Below are positions 7,294-13,428 of a stretch of DNA of 13,428 nt, piece by piece. Under the pieces are notes generated by a model. It was not told where the DNA came from. It made no database searches and saw only the letters and a program-made list of their open reading frames with translations. Source of the stretch: Methanobacteriota archaeon (GTDB taxonomy: Archaea; Thermoplasmatota; Poseidoniia; Poseidoniales; Poseidoniaceae); NCBI GenBank assembly GCA_002725275.1, contig PBOE01000021.1, positions 25,917 to 39,344 on the forward strand, written 5' to 3'. The position numbers were made by a program, and so were the translations under genes. How positions within the stretch are numbered: position 1 is the first letter of the stretch; every line of letters starts with the position of its first letter.

Positions 7294-7911
7294 ATGAGCG
7301 ACGACCGAGATGCCATGGTCGAAGAACGACTTTCCGTGTTTGATGACGAGCCCGACCTCAACGATTGGGTCGAAGTCATGTGCGGGGCTGCCATGGTGGT
7401 CTTGGGCATCTTCCACCTCGTGGAACCGGGCAGCCTCGTGGACCCCGACATCATGCGCTGGTTCGCCGCCGCCGTGGTCGCCGCCGGTGCCGTTTGGGCG
7501 GGCCACGGGCTCAAAGACATGGCCGTGAAAGAGGTTCGCCGCTCCATCGCTTTGCTCGACATGGTCAACAACGACCAAGGCGTCGACACCGGTTTGATTC
7601 GAGACGTTCTTCTGAATCAAGAAGCCTACAGGGAATTTTTGGTCCACGCCTATGAATCGGCTTGGGAAGACGGCGTCATCACCGAAGGGGAACTCAAGGA
7701 ATTGAAATCCTTCCAAGAAGCGCTCGGTATCACCGACGAGGAAGCGGCTGATCTTAACGTGAAGGCCGCCATCAAATCGGCAGCGGCCGACGGTGAAATC
7801 ACCGCCGACGAAGCCAAGTCCATCGAAACGGCAGCCAAGGCCGCCAACATGACCGAAGAAGCCACCGCCCAAGCCGTGAGCGATGAGCTTGACAAGGCCG
7901 GTGGAAACTGA
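7294..7911 (+). CDS. Small membrane protein with two TerB/EF-hand-like repeats
   Basis: This 205-residue protein has an acidic N-terminus (1-25) and two hydrophobic segments at about 26-43 and 53-70 that should form a membrane hairpin. A charged linker follows, then a cytoplasmic domain of two 40-residue repeats. The repeats share D-G-x-I-T-x-x-E at 126-133 and 166-173 and a matching helix end, ITDEE (146-150) and MTEEA (186-190). This resembles TerB-like domains, where Asp-Gly-x-Ile-x-x-x-Glu recurs, and half of an EF-hand loop. The N-terminal half of a canonical EF-hand loop is missing. The function is unknown; metal or protein binding at the membrane face is a guess. The start ATG at 7294 is chosen because it begins the hydrophilic N-terminus outside hel308. 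An open frame continues upstream to 7126 but would overlap the start of hel308. Its stop abuts the stop of the next, convergent gene. Confidence 0.75.
   Translation: MSDDRDAMVEERLSVFDDEPDLNDWVEVMCGAAMVVLGIFHLVEPGSLVDPDIMRWFAAAVVAAGAVWAGHGLKDMAVKEVRRSIALLDMVNNDQGVDTGLIRDVLLNQEAYREFLVHAYESAWEDGVITEGELKELKSFQEALGITDEEAADLNVKAAIKSAAADGEITADEAKSIETAAKAANMTEEATAQAVSDELDKAGGN
7636..7875 (+). repeat. Tandem 40-residue TerB/EF-hand-like protein repeat (two copies)
   Basis: Residues 115-154 and 155-194 align without gaps at a period of exactly 40 residues. Shared positions include Asp126/166, Gly127/167, Ile129/169, Thr130/170, Glu133/173 and Thr147/187. The repeat is visible at protein level; the DNA copies have diverged, which points to an old duplication. 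Confidence 0.6.
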
Positions 7912-7914
7912 TCA
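7909..7914. other. Abutting convergent stop codons (TGATCA)
   Basis: The plus-strand TGA at 7909-7911 is followed directly by the minus-strand TGA at 7914-7912. There is no spacer, so transcription of each gene must end inside the antisense of the other, or produce overlapping 3' ends. Confidence 0.9.
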
Positions 7915-9987
7915 TTGCCATCGACCGTCTCCCTTTGGAGCGTAGTCCATCGCCAGGGCTTCCGCTTTGGATTTCCGCTGCACTTCCACCCATGTGGCGG
8001 CCAAACCAAGGACCAGGCCCGTCAGCATCATCGCACCTCCGTAAGGCACGAGCCCGTTGGCGCTTTCAACACCCCATGCGGGTGGGACGTCCCGACTGTC
8101 AAAGCCGTTGGGCGGAATGAAGTTCACGTCGAGCAAGTCCAAGTCACAGTCGCAAAGGGAGATGGTGATTCGCTCGGGAAAGAGCGATGCCTGGAGGCGA
8201 ACCCAATCGTTGGCGTCAACGGAGGCGGGCCGCGTCGCCCACGCAGGGGCGGCGATTGAACCGCTGGCAGGTGCAGACACCATCTCTACGTCGATGTGGA
8301 ACACCGAGGAGGAAGGGGCGTCATCCACCACCAGCATGGCCTCGAGCATCAGCAAATCGAGCAGCAGCGAACGACCGGCGAGGAGAATGAAGCGCACGGT
8401 CTGAGCCTCGAGCATGCCCTCTTGTGTTTGTTGAGTTTGGCCCTCTGCGACCTGACCGAAAATCGCCTGGTCGAGCCGGAGGGATTCCAATTCGGGCACC
8501 ACGAGTTGCCAGCGACCATCGTCGGTTGGAATGGCCTCGTTGACGTCGAGTTTCATTCTGAATCGTTCACCCTCCAGCATGCCCCACGTGGCCCCCGTGT
8601 GCGTGGCGAGGGTCTGTTCGGGAACACCTTCGGCCGAGATGTCCCAGAGTTGCTGCAGGCGCATGTCGATCAGGTCCTCAACCGTGATTTCGTCAGGATG
8701 CTGCACTTCGTTCACCATCGCCAACGCCGGATGCAGGACGCCGCCAACGATGAGCAACAGCACGCCGGGCACGAACAAACCAAACCGGACACCGTAAGCC
8801 GTGGTGGGTCGGAGGGCCACCAGGGAAAACACCGCAAGCATCAGCAAGGATACCAGCAGCATGCCCGGACCTTGGTTGTCAAGGGTCATCGGGTTGGAGG
8901 CGTCGCCAACGAAGGCTGCGCCTTGTGGATAATAGCTGGCCGCCTCAAACCCCGTCGGATCGGTTGGCCCCATCCCCTCGTATCCGAAAACACCCGTCCA
9001 AGCGTAGGGTTGGAGTTTGTCAGGGGAGCCGTGCATGCACAGCGTGTAATCCCCGACGGGGAGGGCGCGCCAACGATAGGTCATGCGAAGCGATGCACCG
9101 TCGTCGTCCACCACCACTTCCGGCGTTGGCGACAGGCGACCGGAGGCCGTGATCAGGTCGGGAATCGGGTGCGGTTGCTCAATTTCAATGGGGACCTGTT
9201 CCCACTCAACGAGCAGACGGAGCACCTCATGGGTCTCGACCTCAAACGCCCAGCAGTCGTGGTCCGCCCCGACCAAGGCACCACGATGTACGTCCTCAAA
9301 GTCTGTGGAAACCGGTTGCGTCCTTGACGATGGTTCATCTTGGTCAACCGCCGAGGCGTCCATGGACCAAGGAACGTCCAACCGCAACACAGAGGCGCCC
9401 CTCATGTTCAGCGACCAGGTTCCCGGTCGGTCGAGCGTGACCGTGATGAGCAGACGGACGGGTGCGTCCTCCCACAAAACACGGCCTTCATCGAGGTCGA
9501 GCGGTTCGTTCTCCATGCGGTAGGGCGTGGAGGCCACCTCGGGGAGGTTACTCGCCTCGAAGTTCCACTCGTTCACGTTGTCACCCAGCACCAGCCGCAG
9601 GTCCATGGCCGGTCGGAACAGACTTCCCGCCTCGGTTTGATGCTTGAAATCAATCTCGAGTTCCTTCAGCACCTCCGGCAGCAGAGCAACGTGGTGTTGA
9701 GGGGGGTCCATGACAAACTCAAACACGACGGTTTCGGGTTGAACGACGTTGGCAAAGGTCTGATCGGAGACCTGCTCTTCACCGATCGGCGTGGGCGTGA
9801 GCACGCAGTCGTTGTCCGCTCGACATGACAAAAACAGGTCCCCGTCTTCTTGCGTGACACCGGCGGAGGCCGTCAACAACGAGGGATGAGCCAAAAGCGA
9901 GAGGAAGCAGAAGGCCACCACGACGCACCGAAGTTGATGACGACGTGCTGGCTTCATCGCTTCAAGGATAGAACGCCAGTATTTCAT
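7912..9987 (-). CDS. Exported membrane-anchored protein of unknown function
   Basis: I do not recognise this 691-residue protein. It has a Sec-type signal peptide: basic KPARRHQLR (12-20), a hydrophobic core at about 21-40 and likely cleavage near TASAGV (39-44). Ectodomain 1 spans about 45-374, with Cys55, Cys61, Cys245 and Cys317 available for disulfides; stretches such as LLITVTLDRPGTWSLNM (179-195) and LPVGDYTLCMHG (309-320) look like beta-sandwich strands. Two membrane segments follow at about 375-393 and 401-425, then ectodomain 2 (about 426-645) with CDCD (612-615). A last membrane segment at about 648-668 leads to a short basic cytoplasmic tail. The ATG at 9987 overlaps the SprT-like stop by four bases (ATGA), the usual sign of coupling. 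An in-frame ATG at 9957 would give a more compact signal peptide. It is the last gene of the thioesterase/SprT operon. The topology is inferred by eye. Confidence 0.75.
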   Translation of the reverse strand: MKYWRSILEAMKPARRHQLRCVVVAFCFLSLLAHPSLLTASAGVTQEDGDLFLSCRADNDCVLTPTPIGEEQVSDQTFANVVQPETVVFEFVMDPPQHHVALLPEVLKELEIDFKHQTEAGSLFRPAMDLRLVLGDNVNEWNFEASNLPEVASTPYRMENEPLDLDEGRVLWEDAPVRLLITVTLDRPGTWSLNMRGASVLRLDVPWSMDASAVDQDEPSSRTQPVSTDFEDVHRGALVGADHDCWAFEVETHEVLRLLVEWEQVPIEIEQPHPIPDLITASGRLSPTPEVVVDDDGASLRMTYRWRALPVGDYTLCMHGSPDKLQPYAWTGVFGYEGMGPTDPTGFEAASYYPQGAAFVGDASNPMTLDNQGPGMLLVSLLMLAVFSLVALRPTTAYGVRFGLFVPGVLLLIVGGVLHPALAMVNEVQHPDEITVEDLIDMRLQQLWDISAEGVPEQTLATHTGATWGMLEGERFRMKLDVNEAIPTDDGRWQLVVPELESLRLDQAIFGQVAEGQTQQTQEGMLEAQTVRFILLAGRSLLLDLLMLEAMLVVDDAPSSSVFHIDVEMVSAPASGSIAAPAWATRPASVDANDWVRLQASLFPERITISLCDCDLDLLDVNFIPPNGFDSRDVPPAWGVESANGLVPYGGAMMLTGLVLGLAATWVEVQRKSKAEALAMDYAPKGDGRWQ

Positions 9988-10520
9988 TCAATGTCCTGAC
10001 CGGGCAGGTCGACCAAGACCGTCTTGCATCGCCTGCACATGTACCTGCCCCCGCTTCGCCGCTGCCGAGGATAGCGCTCATCGCACGTCGAGCAGACCCA
10101 GTGCCACGTTGCTCTGGCCATGCGCCTGGCGTGCGTGAAGGCCTTCCCGCGGCTCGAGGCTTCGGCATCGGGCCACATGGATTCCAGCGTTCTGAAGACT
10201 CGGTCATGGGCCCGGTATCCCATGACGTGAAGAAATTCATGAAACAACACGAAGGCGGCATAATCCCGCCATGCTTCGTCCAACAGATGCGGGTTCAAAT
10301 CCACCACCTCAACGGTCAGTTGACCGTCTTGGTCCGCCTTCCATCGAGTGACGCCGTGCCGTTGCGTGGAATTCGAACGCAGAACGCCCAGCGGGACGTC
10401 CAGCAGAAGGTTTCGTTGTTCGGCATCGAGCAAACCGACGTCCTCCATGACGGTCATGACTTCGTAGCGCAGGGTGATGAGCACGTCCAACTGGTGGGGA
10501 GAAGCGCGCGCCATGGGCAT
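9984..10520 (-). CDS. SprT-like zinc metalloprotease with C-terminal zinc ribbon
   Basis: This 178-residue protein has a gluzincin active site HEFLH (94-98) in the context FVLFHEFLHVMGYRAHDRVF. His105 is the likely third ligand, as in SprT/WLM-type proteins, where a downstream His precedes an x-x-x-F. A C-terminal zinc ribbon has CSTC (143-146) and CRRC (162-165). This layout of SprT core plus ribbon is typical of small prokaryotic SprT family proteins. Eukaryotic Spartan relatives cut DNA-protein crosslinks; the archaeal role is not established. It has no signal peptide, so it should act in the cytoplasm. ATG 10520 lies three bases after the thioesterase stop. ATG 10514, two codons on, has GAGG seven bases upstream and may be the real start. 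Its TGA overlaps the ATG of the exported-protein gene. The family call is good, the substrate unknown. Confidence 0.8.
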   Translation of the reverse strand: MPMARASPHQLDVLITLRYEVMTVMEDVGLLDAEQRNLLLDVPLGVLRSNSTQRHGVTRWKADQDGQLTVEVVDLNPHLLDEAWRDYAAFVLFHEFLHVMGYRAHDRVFRTLESMWPDAEASSRGKAFTHARRMARATWHWVCSTCDERYPRQRRSGGRYMCRRCKTVLVDLPGQDIE

Positions 10521-10523
10521 GCC

Positions 10524-10991
10524 TCAGGACCAACGGTGGTAGGCTGGATGACCTTCTTTCACGGCCACGAAGAGCCCGCTTCCCGTGGCACAGACCTTCC
10601 CCTCCGCCTCCAGCGTCAGCGAGACGCGAACGCGGTCATCCAGCACCTCGCTTGGACGAGCGTTGACCGTCAACGTTGCCCCGAGAGGCGTGGGTCGACG
10701 AAGTTGAACATCGTAGGAGGCCGTCACCGTGCAGGGCGGTTCTTCGAGGCCGTGTGCATCCATCAAGGCGATGGCCGCTGCCCAATTTCCGTGGCAGTCC
10801 AGGAGCGTCCCGATGATCCCACCGTTGACCATCCCCGGGAAGGCTTGGTGGTGCTCTGCAGGATGAAATTCCATGCGCAAGCCGTCATCGGTACGGTAGG
10901 AGTCGATTTGCAGACCTTGTTCGTTGGCAGGTCCGCATCCAAAACAAATCGAGTTCGGCGCATAGGTCCGTTGAACACTGACATCGCTCAT
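10524..10991 (-). CDS. PaaI-like hotdog-fold thioesterase
   Basis: This 155-residue protein belongs to the PaaI/YbgC-like hotdog thioesterases, which hydrolyse acyl-CoA thioesters as dimers or tetramers. The N-terminal CFGCGPANEQGL (16-27) is a common signature of one PaaI subgroup. The active-site helix region reads PGMVNGGIIGTLLDCHGNW (52-70). Where many PaaI proteins have His-Gly-Gly, this one has Asn-Gly-Gly (56-58), followed by Asp65, the likely catalytic acid. I believe the Asn form occurs in other members, but could not check. The C-terminal half gives the expected beta strands (ASYDVQLRRPTPLG, then VRVSLTLEAEGKVCATG). It is the first gene of a three-gene minus-strand operon with the SprT-like and exported genes. 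No ribosome binding site precedes the ATG at 10991, which suggests a leaderless transcript. The substrate cannot be predicted. Confidence 0.88.
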   Translation of the reverse strand: MSDVSVQRTYAPNSICFGCGPANEQGLQIDSYRTDDGLRMEFHPAEHHQAFPGMVNGGIIGTLLDCHGNWAAAIALMDAHGLEEPPCTVTASYDVQLRRPTPLGATLTVNARPSEVLDDRVRVSLTLEAEGKVCATGSGLFVAVKEGHPAYHRWS

Positions 10992-11076
10992 GCGGGGAAC
11001 TTAGCCAACCCGATAGATGGTTCTTCCCTCGGCAGCAAAACGGAGCGTTCATGACGGGCAAGGACGTGGCAGCACC
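10992..11076. promoter_or_regulatory. Divergent promoter region, thioesterase / AstE-like gene
   Basis: These 85 nt separate two divergent starts. Neither start has a good ribosome binding site, which would fit leaderless transcription from both sides. No convincing TATA box is visible; the best candidates, CTATC near 11013-11017 on the minus strand and GCAAAACGG on the plus strand, are weak. The assignment rests on gene orientation. Confidence 0.3.
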
Positions 11077-12387
11077 ATGGGCAACCGGAAGAAGAAAACC
11101 GTGCGCAAAGTCCGCGTGGCCCATGAACTCCCCAAACGACGACGCACCGCCATCGATGAAGCGATGAAGGAACACAAGACGGAGGACCGCCCCGATTGGG
11201 ACCGAACGTCCGAATGGGGTGATATTCGATTCAATCGGAAACGCATCAAACCCGGCACCCTCCGCACCGTTCACCTGCCCCTGCTGAACGTCAGTCTGGG
11301 CGATGCTTGGCCCATTCCCGTCACCATCATCCACGGTGCGCGGCCCGGACCTTGCATCACGATCATCGGTGGGATTCACGGCGATGAGTTGACCGGTCCC
11401 TCGGCCTGCACGCATCTCTTGAGCAACGCCTTCACCGACGAGGGAAAGCCGCTTGATCCCAAAGGCCTCGCAGGAACCTTGCGAATCGTTCCCATCGTGA
11501 ACCTCCCGGGTTATCGAATGAAGTCGAGGTACTTCCCTGACGGGCGGGACCTCAACCGCCAGTTCCCCGGCGACCCCGGAGGCTCAACCACGCGTCGTGT
11601 CGCCCACCAAGTCTGGACCAATCTGGTGGAGGACAGCGACGCCATCATCGACATCCACAGCGCTGCGAAGGGGCGGCGGAACATGCCGCAGGTCCGTTGT
11701 GACCTCACACATACAAGTTCCTACTTACTAGCAAAATCATTCGGGATTGAAATCATCTTGGACTCCATCCCCTCGAAAGGAACCCTGCGTCGAACGGGGA
11801 ACGCCGCCGACATTCCGGTGGTCACGTACGAAGGCGGCGGGGCCGATACGTTGGGTGATCTTTCGGTCAAGGTCGCCGTTCACGGCGTCATGAATGCGCT
11901 GCGTTCGATGCGAATGGTGCCCGGCAACCCCCAACGACCCAAATTCCGAATCATGGCCAGCGGCTCCACGTGGCTCAGGGCCGCCGAAGGAGGGCTGCTC
12001 GACATGTTTGTGCAGGCAGGGAGCGTAATGCGAGAGGGCGAGGTTGTGGCAACGATTTCTGACCCGGCCACTCCCGGGATGACCGTCGACATCGTGGCGC
12101 CGGAAGACGGCCTCATCATCGGTGCTGCCACCAACCCGTTCACCGCTGCAGGGATGCCGGTGGGGCATTTCCTCCCGATTGCAAAACACTTCGCCCTGCT
12201 CGAGGAGCAAATCGATGACAACGGCCAGTTCGTTGTCAACGGAAGTTTGGACAAGCGCGTGTGGCGGGAAGAGCACGAGATCAACGAGATTTCACTGGAC
12301 GGAGAGTGGAGCGGCGGTGAGATCGACTCCGAGTGGATCGGCTCCAAGCCCACGGTTGAAGAAAAGGACTTCGAGGAAGAGGCCTGA
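11077..12387 (+). CDS. Succinylglutamate desuccinylase/aspartoacylase (AstE/AspA) family zinc enzyme
   Basis: This is an M14-type zinc hydrolase of the AstE/AspA family, which removes acyl groups from amino-acid amides. Motifs from the chosen ATG: GGIHGDEL (98-105) with zinc ligands His101 and Glu104, DLNRQFPG (158-165), DIHSAAKG (192-199) with the third ligand His194, and TYEGGG (250-255) with Glu252 as probable general base. The C-terminal half (about 290-365) has the barrel-sandwich domain of this family, with VQAGSVMREGEVVATI and VDIVAPEDGLI. Beyond the family core there is a basic N-terminal extension of about 48 residues (MGNRKKKTVRKVRV at the start) and an acidic tail ending FEEEA. The true substrate is not predictable. 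ATG 11077 is chosen over ATG 11017, which would start close to the divergent thioesterase start and add 20 unremarkable residues. Codons 211-222 are markedly AT-rich. The stop abuts that of the next gene. Confidence 0.85.
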   Translation: MGNRKKKTVRKVRVAHELPKRRRTAIDEAMKEHKTEDRPDWDRTSEWGDIRFNRKRIKPGTLRTVHLPLLNVSLGDAWPIPVTIIHGARPGPCITIIGGIHGDELTGPSACTHLLSNAFTDEGKPLDPKGLAGTLRIVPIVNLPGYRMKSRYFPDGRDLNRQFPGDPGGSTTRRVAHQVWTNLVEDSDAIIDIHSAAKGRRNMPQVRCDLTHTSSYLLAKSFGIEIILDSIPSKGTLRRTGNAADIPVVTYEGGGADTLGDLSVKVAVHGVMNALRSMRMVPGNPQRPKFRIMASGSTWLRAAEGGLLDMFVQAGSVMREGEVVATISDPATPGMTVDIVAPEDGLIIGAATNPFTAAGMPVGHFLPIAKHFALLEEQIDDNGQFVVNGSLDKRVWREEHEINEISLDGEWSGGEIDSEWIGSKPTVEEKDFEEEA

Positions 12388-12390
12388 TCA
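12385..12390. other. Abutting convergent stop codons (TGATCA)
   Basis: The plus-strand TGA at 12385-12387 touches the minus-strand TGA at 12390-12388, again forming TGATCA with zero spacer. It is the second such junction in the window; no terminator lies between the genes. Confidence 0.9.
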
Positions 12391-13428
12391 GGAAGCGCTG
12401 TACGCCGCCACAGCAGCGTGGATTTCCTCATCGAGCATGTTTCGCTTCTGACTCTTGGCCACCTCAAACAAGTGGGCGACCAACGCCTCCTCCGCCTCAA
12501 TGCCTTCTTGTTCCAACCACCAGATGATGTTTGAACGGCCCGACATGTGACCGATGCGAATCACTTGCTTGAGACCAAAGTCCCCCGCAGGGACACCGGA
12601 ATACACACGGTCTGCAAGCCAGTCGTCCCCTTTTCGCATGGCTTTGATCACGGCCGAGGCGTGAACACCGGTGCCGGTCTCAAAGGCATCTTCGCCAAAC
12701 ACCGGGTAGTTTCGAGGCAGCGGGACTTCAATGTACTCGTTGGCCTTTTGCATGTACGTGTCGAGCAATGTGAGGTCGTTGTCGATGACGCCCATCAGCT
12801 TCAGGTTGACCAGGGTTTGATCGAGGGGGGCGTTCCCTGCGCGCTCGCCAACGCCCAGCGCCGTTCCATGAATCACGTCTGCACCGGCTTCCACGGCAGC
12901 GATGTTGTTGGCGACGCCAAGGCCGCGGTCTTGATGGCCGTGCCAGTTCACTTCGATGTCTCGGCGCTGATAACCGGCGTCCTTGATGACCTCCTCGTCA
13001 ATGAAGGCGAGGAGTTTCTTGACTCCGTTGGGAGTGACGTGCCCGCACGTATCACAGACGCAGAGGCGACGAACACCGAGTTCCATCGCTCGCTGGTAGA
13101 TCATCTTGACATCCTCGGGGTTGGAACGGGTGGTGTCCTCGGTGACAAACATCACCGGAACGTCGTTCTCAACGGCGTACGAAACCGCCTTTTCCATGGT
13201 GGCCATCAGTTTCTCCATGGTCCAGCCCTCGGTGTACTGGCGAATCGGGCTGGTGCCAAGGAAGGCTGAGGCTTGAATTTCCATCTCGTGCTTGGCTTGC
13301 ATTTCGACCAGCGGTTCGATATCGCCCATCAAGGTTCGAACAGCAGCGCCGGGGCGAATGGCGTAATCGTTCTCACGAATGTGGGTCAACATGGCATCGA
13401 TGTGGTTGCGATGGAACGGGCCGGCCCC
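12388..13428 (-). CDS. Isopropylmalate/homocitrate synthase family (HMGL-like) enzyme, 5' end cut by window edge
   Basis: The visible 346 residues form most of an HMGL-like TIM barrel. Enzymes of this group condense acetyl-CoA with a 2-oxo acid, as in leucine or lysine-type synthesis. The reading frame continues past 13428 (AGPFHRNHIDA precedes the internal ATG at 13392), so the N-terminal strand with the D-x-R catalytic motif is missing. Visible motifs: VNWHGHQDRGLGVANN with metal-binding His-x-His, ALGVGERAGNAPLDQTLVNLKL, and GTGVHASAVIKA near the C-terminus. The usual HxHND is HGHQD here. After the barrel there is only the short helical subdomain (GHMSGRSNIIWWLEQEG to the end). The LeuA allosteric dimer domain is absent, so feedback control of the LeuA kind is not expected. 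Isopropylmalate, homocitrate and citramalate synthase cannot be told apart from this fragment. It converges on the AstE-like gene. Confidence 0.85.
   Translation of the reverse strand, partial: GAGPFHRNHIDAMLTHIRENDYAIRPGAAVRTLMGDIEPLVEMQAKHEMEIQASAFLGTSPIRQYTEGWTMEKLMATMEKAVSYAVENDVPVMFVTEDTTRSNPEDVKMIYQRAMELGVRRLCVCDTCGHVTPNGVKKLLAFIDEEVIKDAGYQRRDIEVNWHGHQDRGLGVANNIAAVEAGADVIHGTALGVGERAGNAPLDQTLVNLKLMGVIDNDLTLLDTYMQKANEYIEVPLPRNYPVFGEDAFETGTGVHASAVIKAMRKGDDWLADRVYSGVPAGDFGLKQVIRIGHMSGRSNIIWWLEQEGIEAEEALVAHLFEVAKSQKRNMLDEEIHAAVAAYSAS

Noticed and set aside
8296..9327. Plus-strand frame of 343 codons opposite the exported protein
   Set aside because: Its translation is rich in His, Arg and Gly with no recognisable domain. 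The minus-strand frame has a signal peptide, membrane segments and an ATGA overlap with its neighbour.
10994..11028. GGGAA and TTCCC inverted repeat between the thioesterase and AstE-like starts
   Set aside because: The arms are 5 bp with a 24-nt gap, which is expected by chance in a sequence of this size and GC content.

Overview
The window looks like chromosomal DNA from an uncultured archaeon, most likely a marine Euryarchaeote of the Candidatus Poseidoniales (Marine Group II) type. The archaeal signal comes from the information-processing genes: a Hel308-type helicase, the KEOPS subunit Cgi121 and an archaeal replication protein A with several OB folds. The narrower placement is an inference from the moderately high GC content, very tight packing and large unique exported proteins; there is no rRNA or marker phylogeny here to prove it. 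About 97% of the window is coding. Nine of the ten stop codons inside the window are TGA. No tRNA, rRNA, CRISPR array, insertion sequence or phage gene was seen, and no gene-free stretch exceeds 300 bases.

Region 1 (1-7205, minus strand) is one directional run, read from right to left: Hel308 helicase, Cgi121, TldD, TldE and an RPA-like single-strand DNA binding protein that leaves the window. Gaps are 27, 37, 1 and 160 nt. Helicase, KEOPS subunit and RPA suggest a replication/repair and tRNA-modification neighbourhood. TldD and TldE form an adjacent protease pair. The 160-nt gap before RPA is the longest non-coding stretch and holds competing short inverted repeats next to a strong ribosome binding site.

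Region 2 (7294-7911, plus strand) is one small membrane protein with a cytoplasmic tail made of two 40-residue TerB/EF-hand-like repeats. It is divergent from Hel308 and convergent with the next gene.

Region 3 (7912-10991, minus strand) is a tight three-gene operon: a PaaI-like hotdog thioesterase, an SprT-like zinc metalloprotease with a zinc ribbon, and a 691-residue exported, membrane-anchored protein that I do not recognise.

Region 4 (11077-13428) holds a plus-strand M14-type AstE/AspA deacylase-like zinc enzyme, convergent with a minus-strand isopropylmalate/homocitrate synthase family enzyme that is cut by the right edge.

Gene orientation alternates neatly: divergent starts at about 7250 and 11030, convergent ends at 7911/7912 and 12387/12388. 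At both convergent junctions the two TGA stops abut with no spacer and form TGATCA, so neither pair has intergenic room for a terminator. I found no obviously new defence or mobile system. The best leads are the hel308-cgi121 junction, the RPA leader, the TerB-like tandem repeat and the unknown exported protein.
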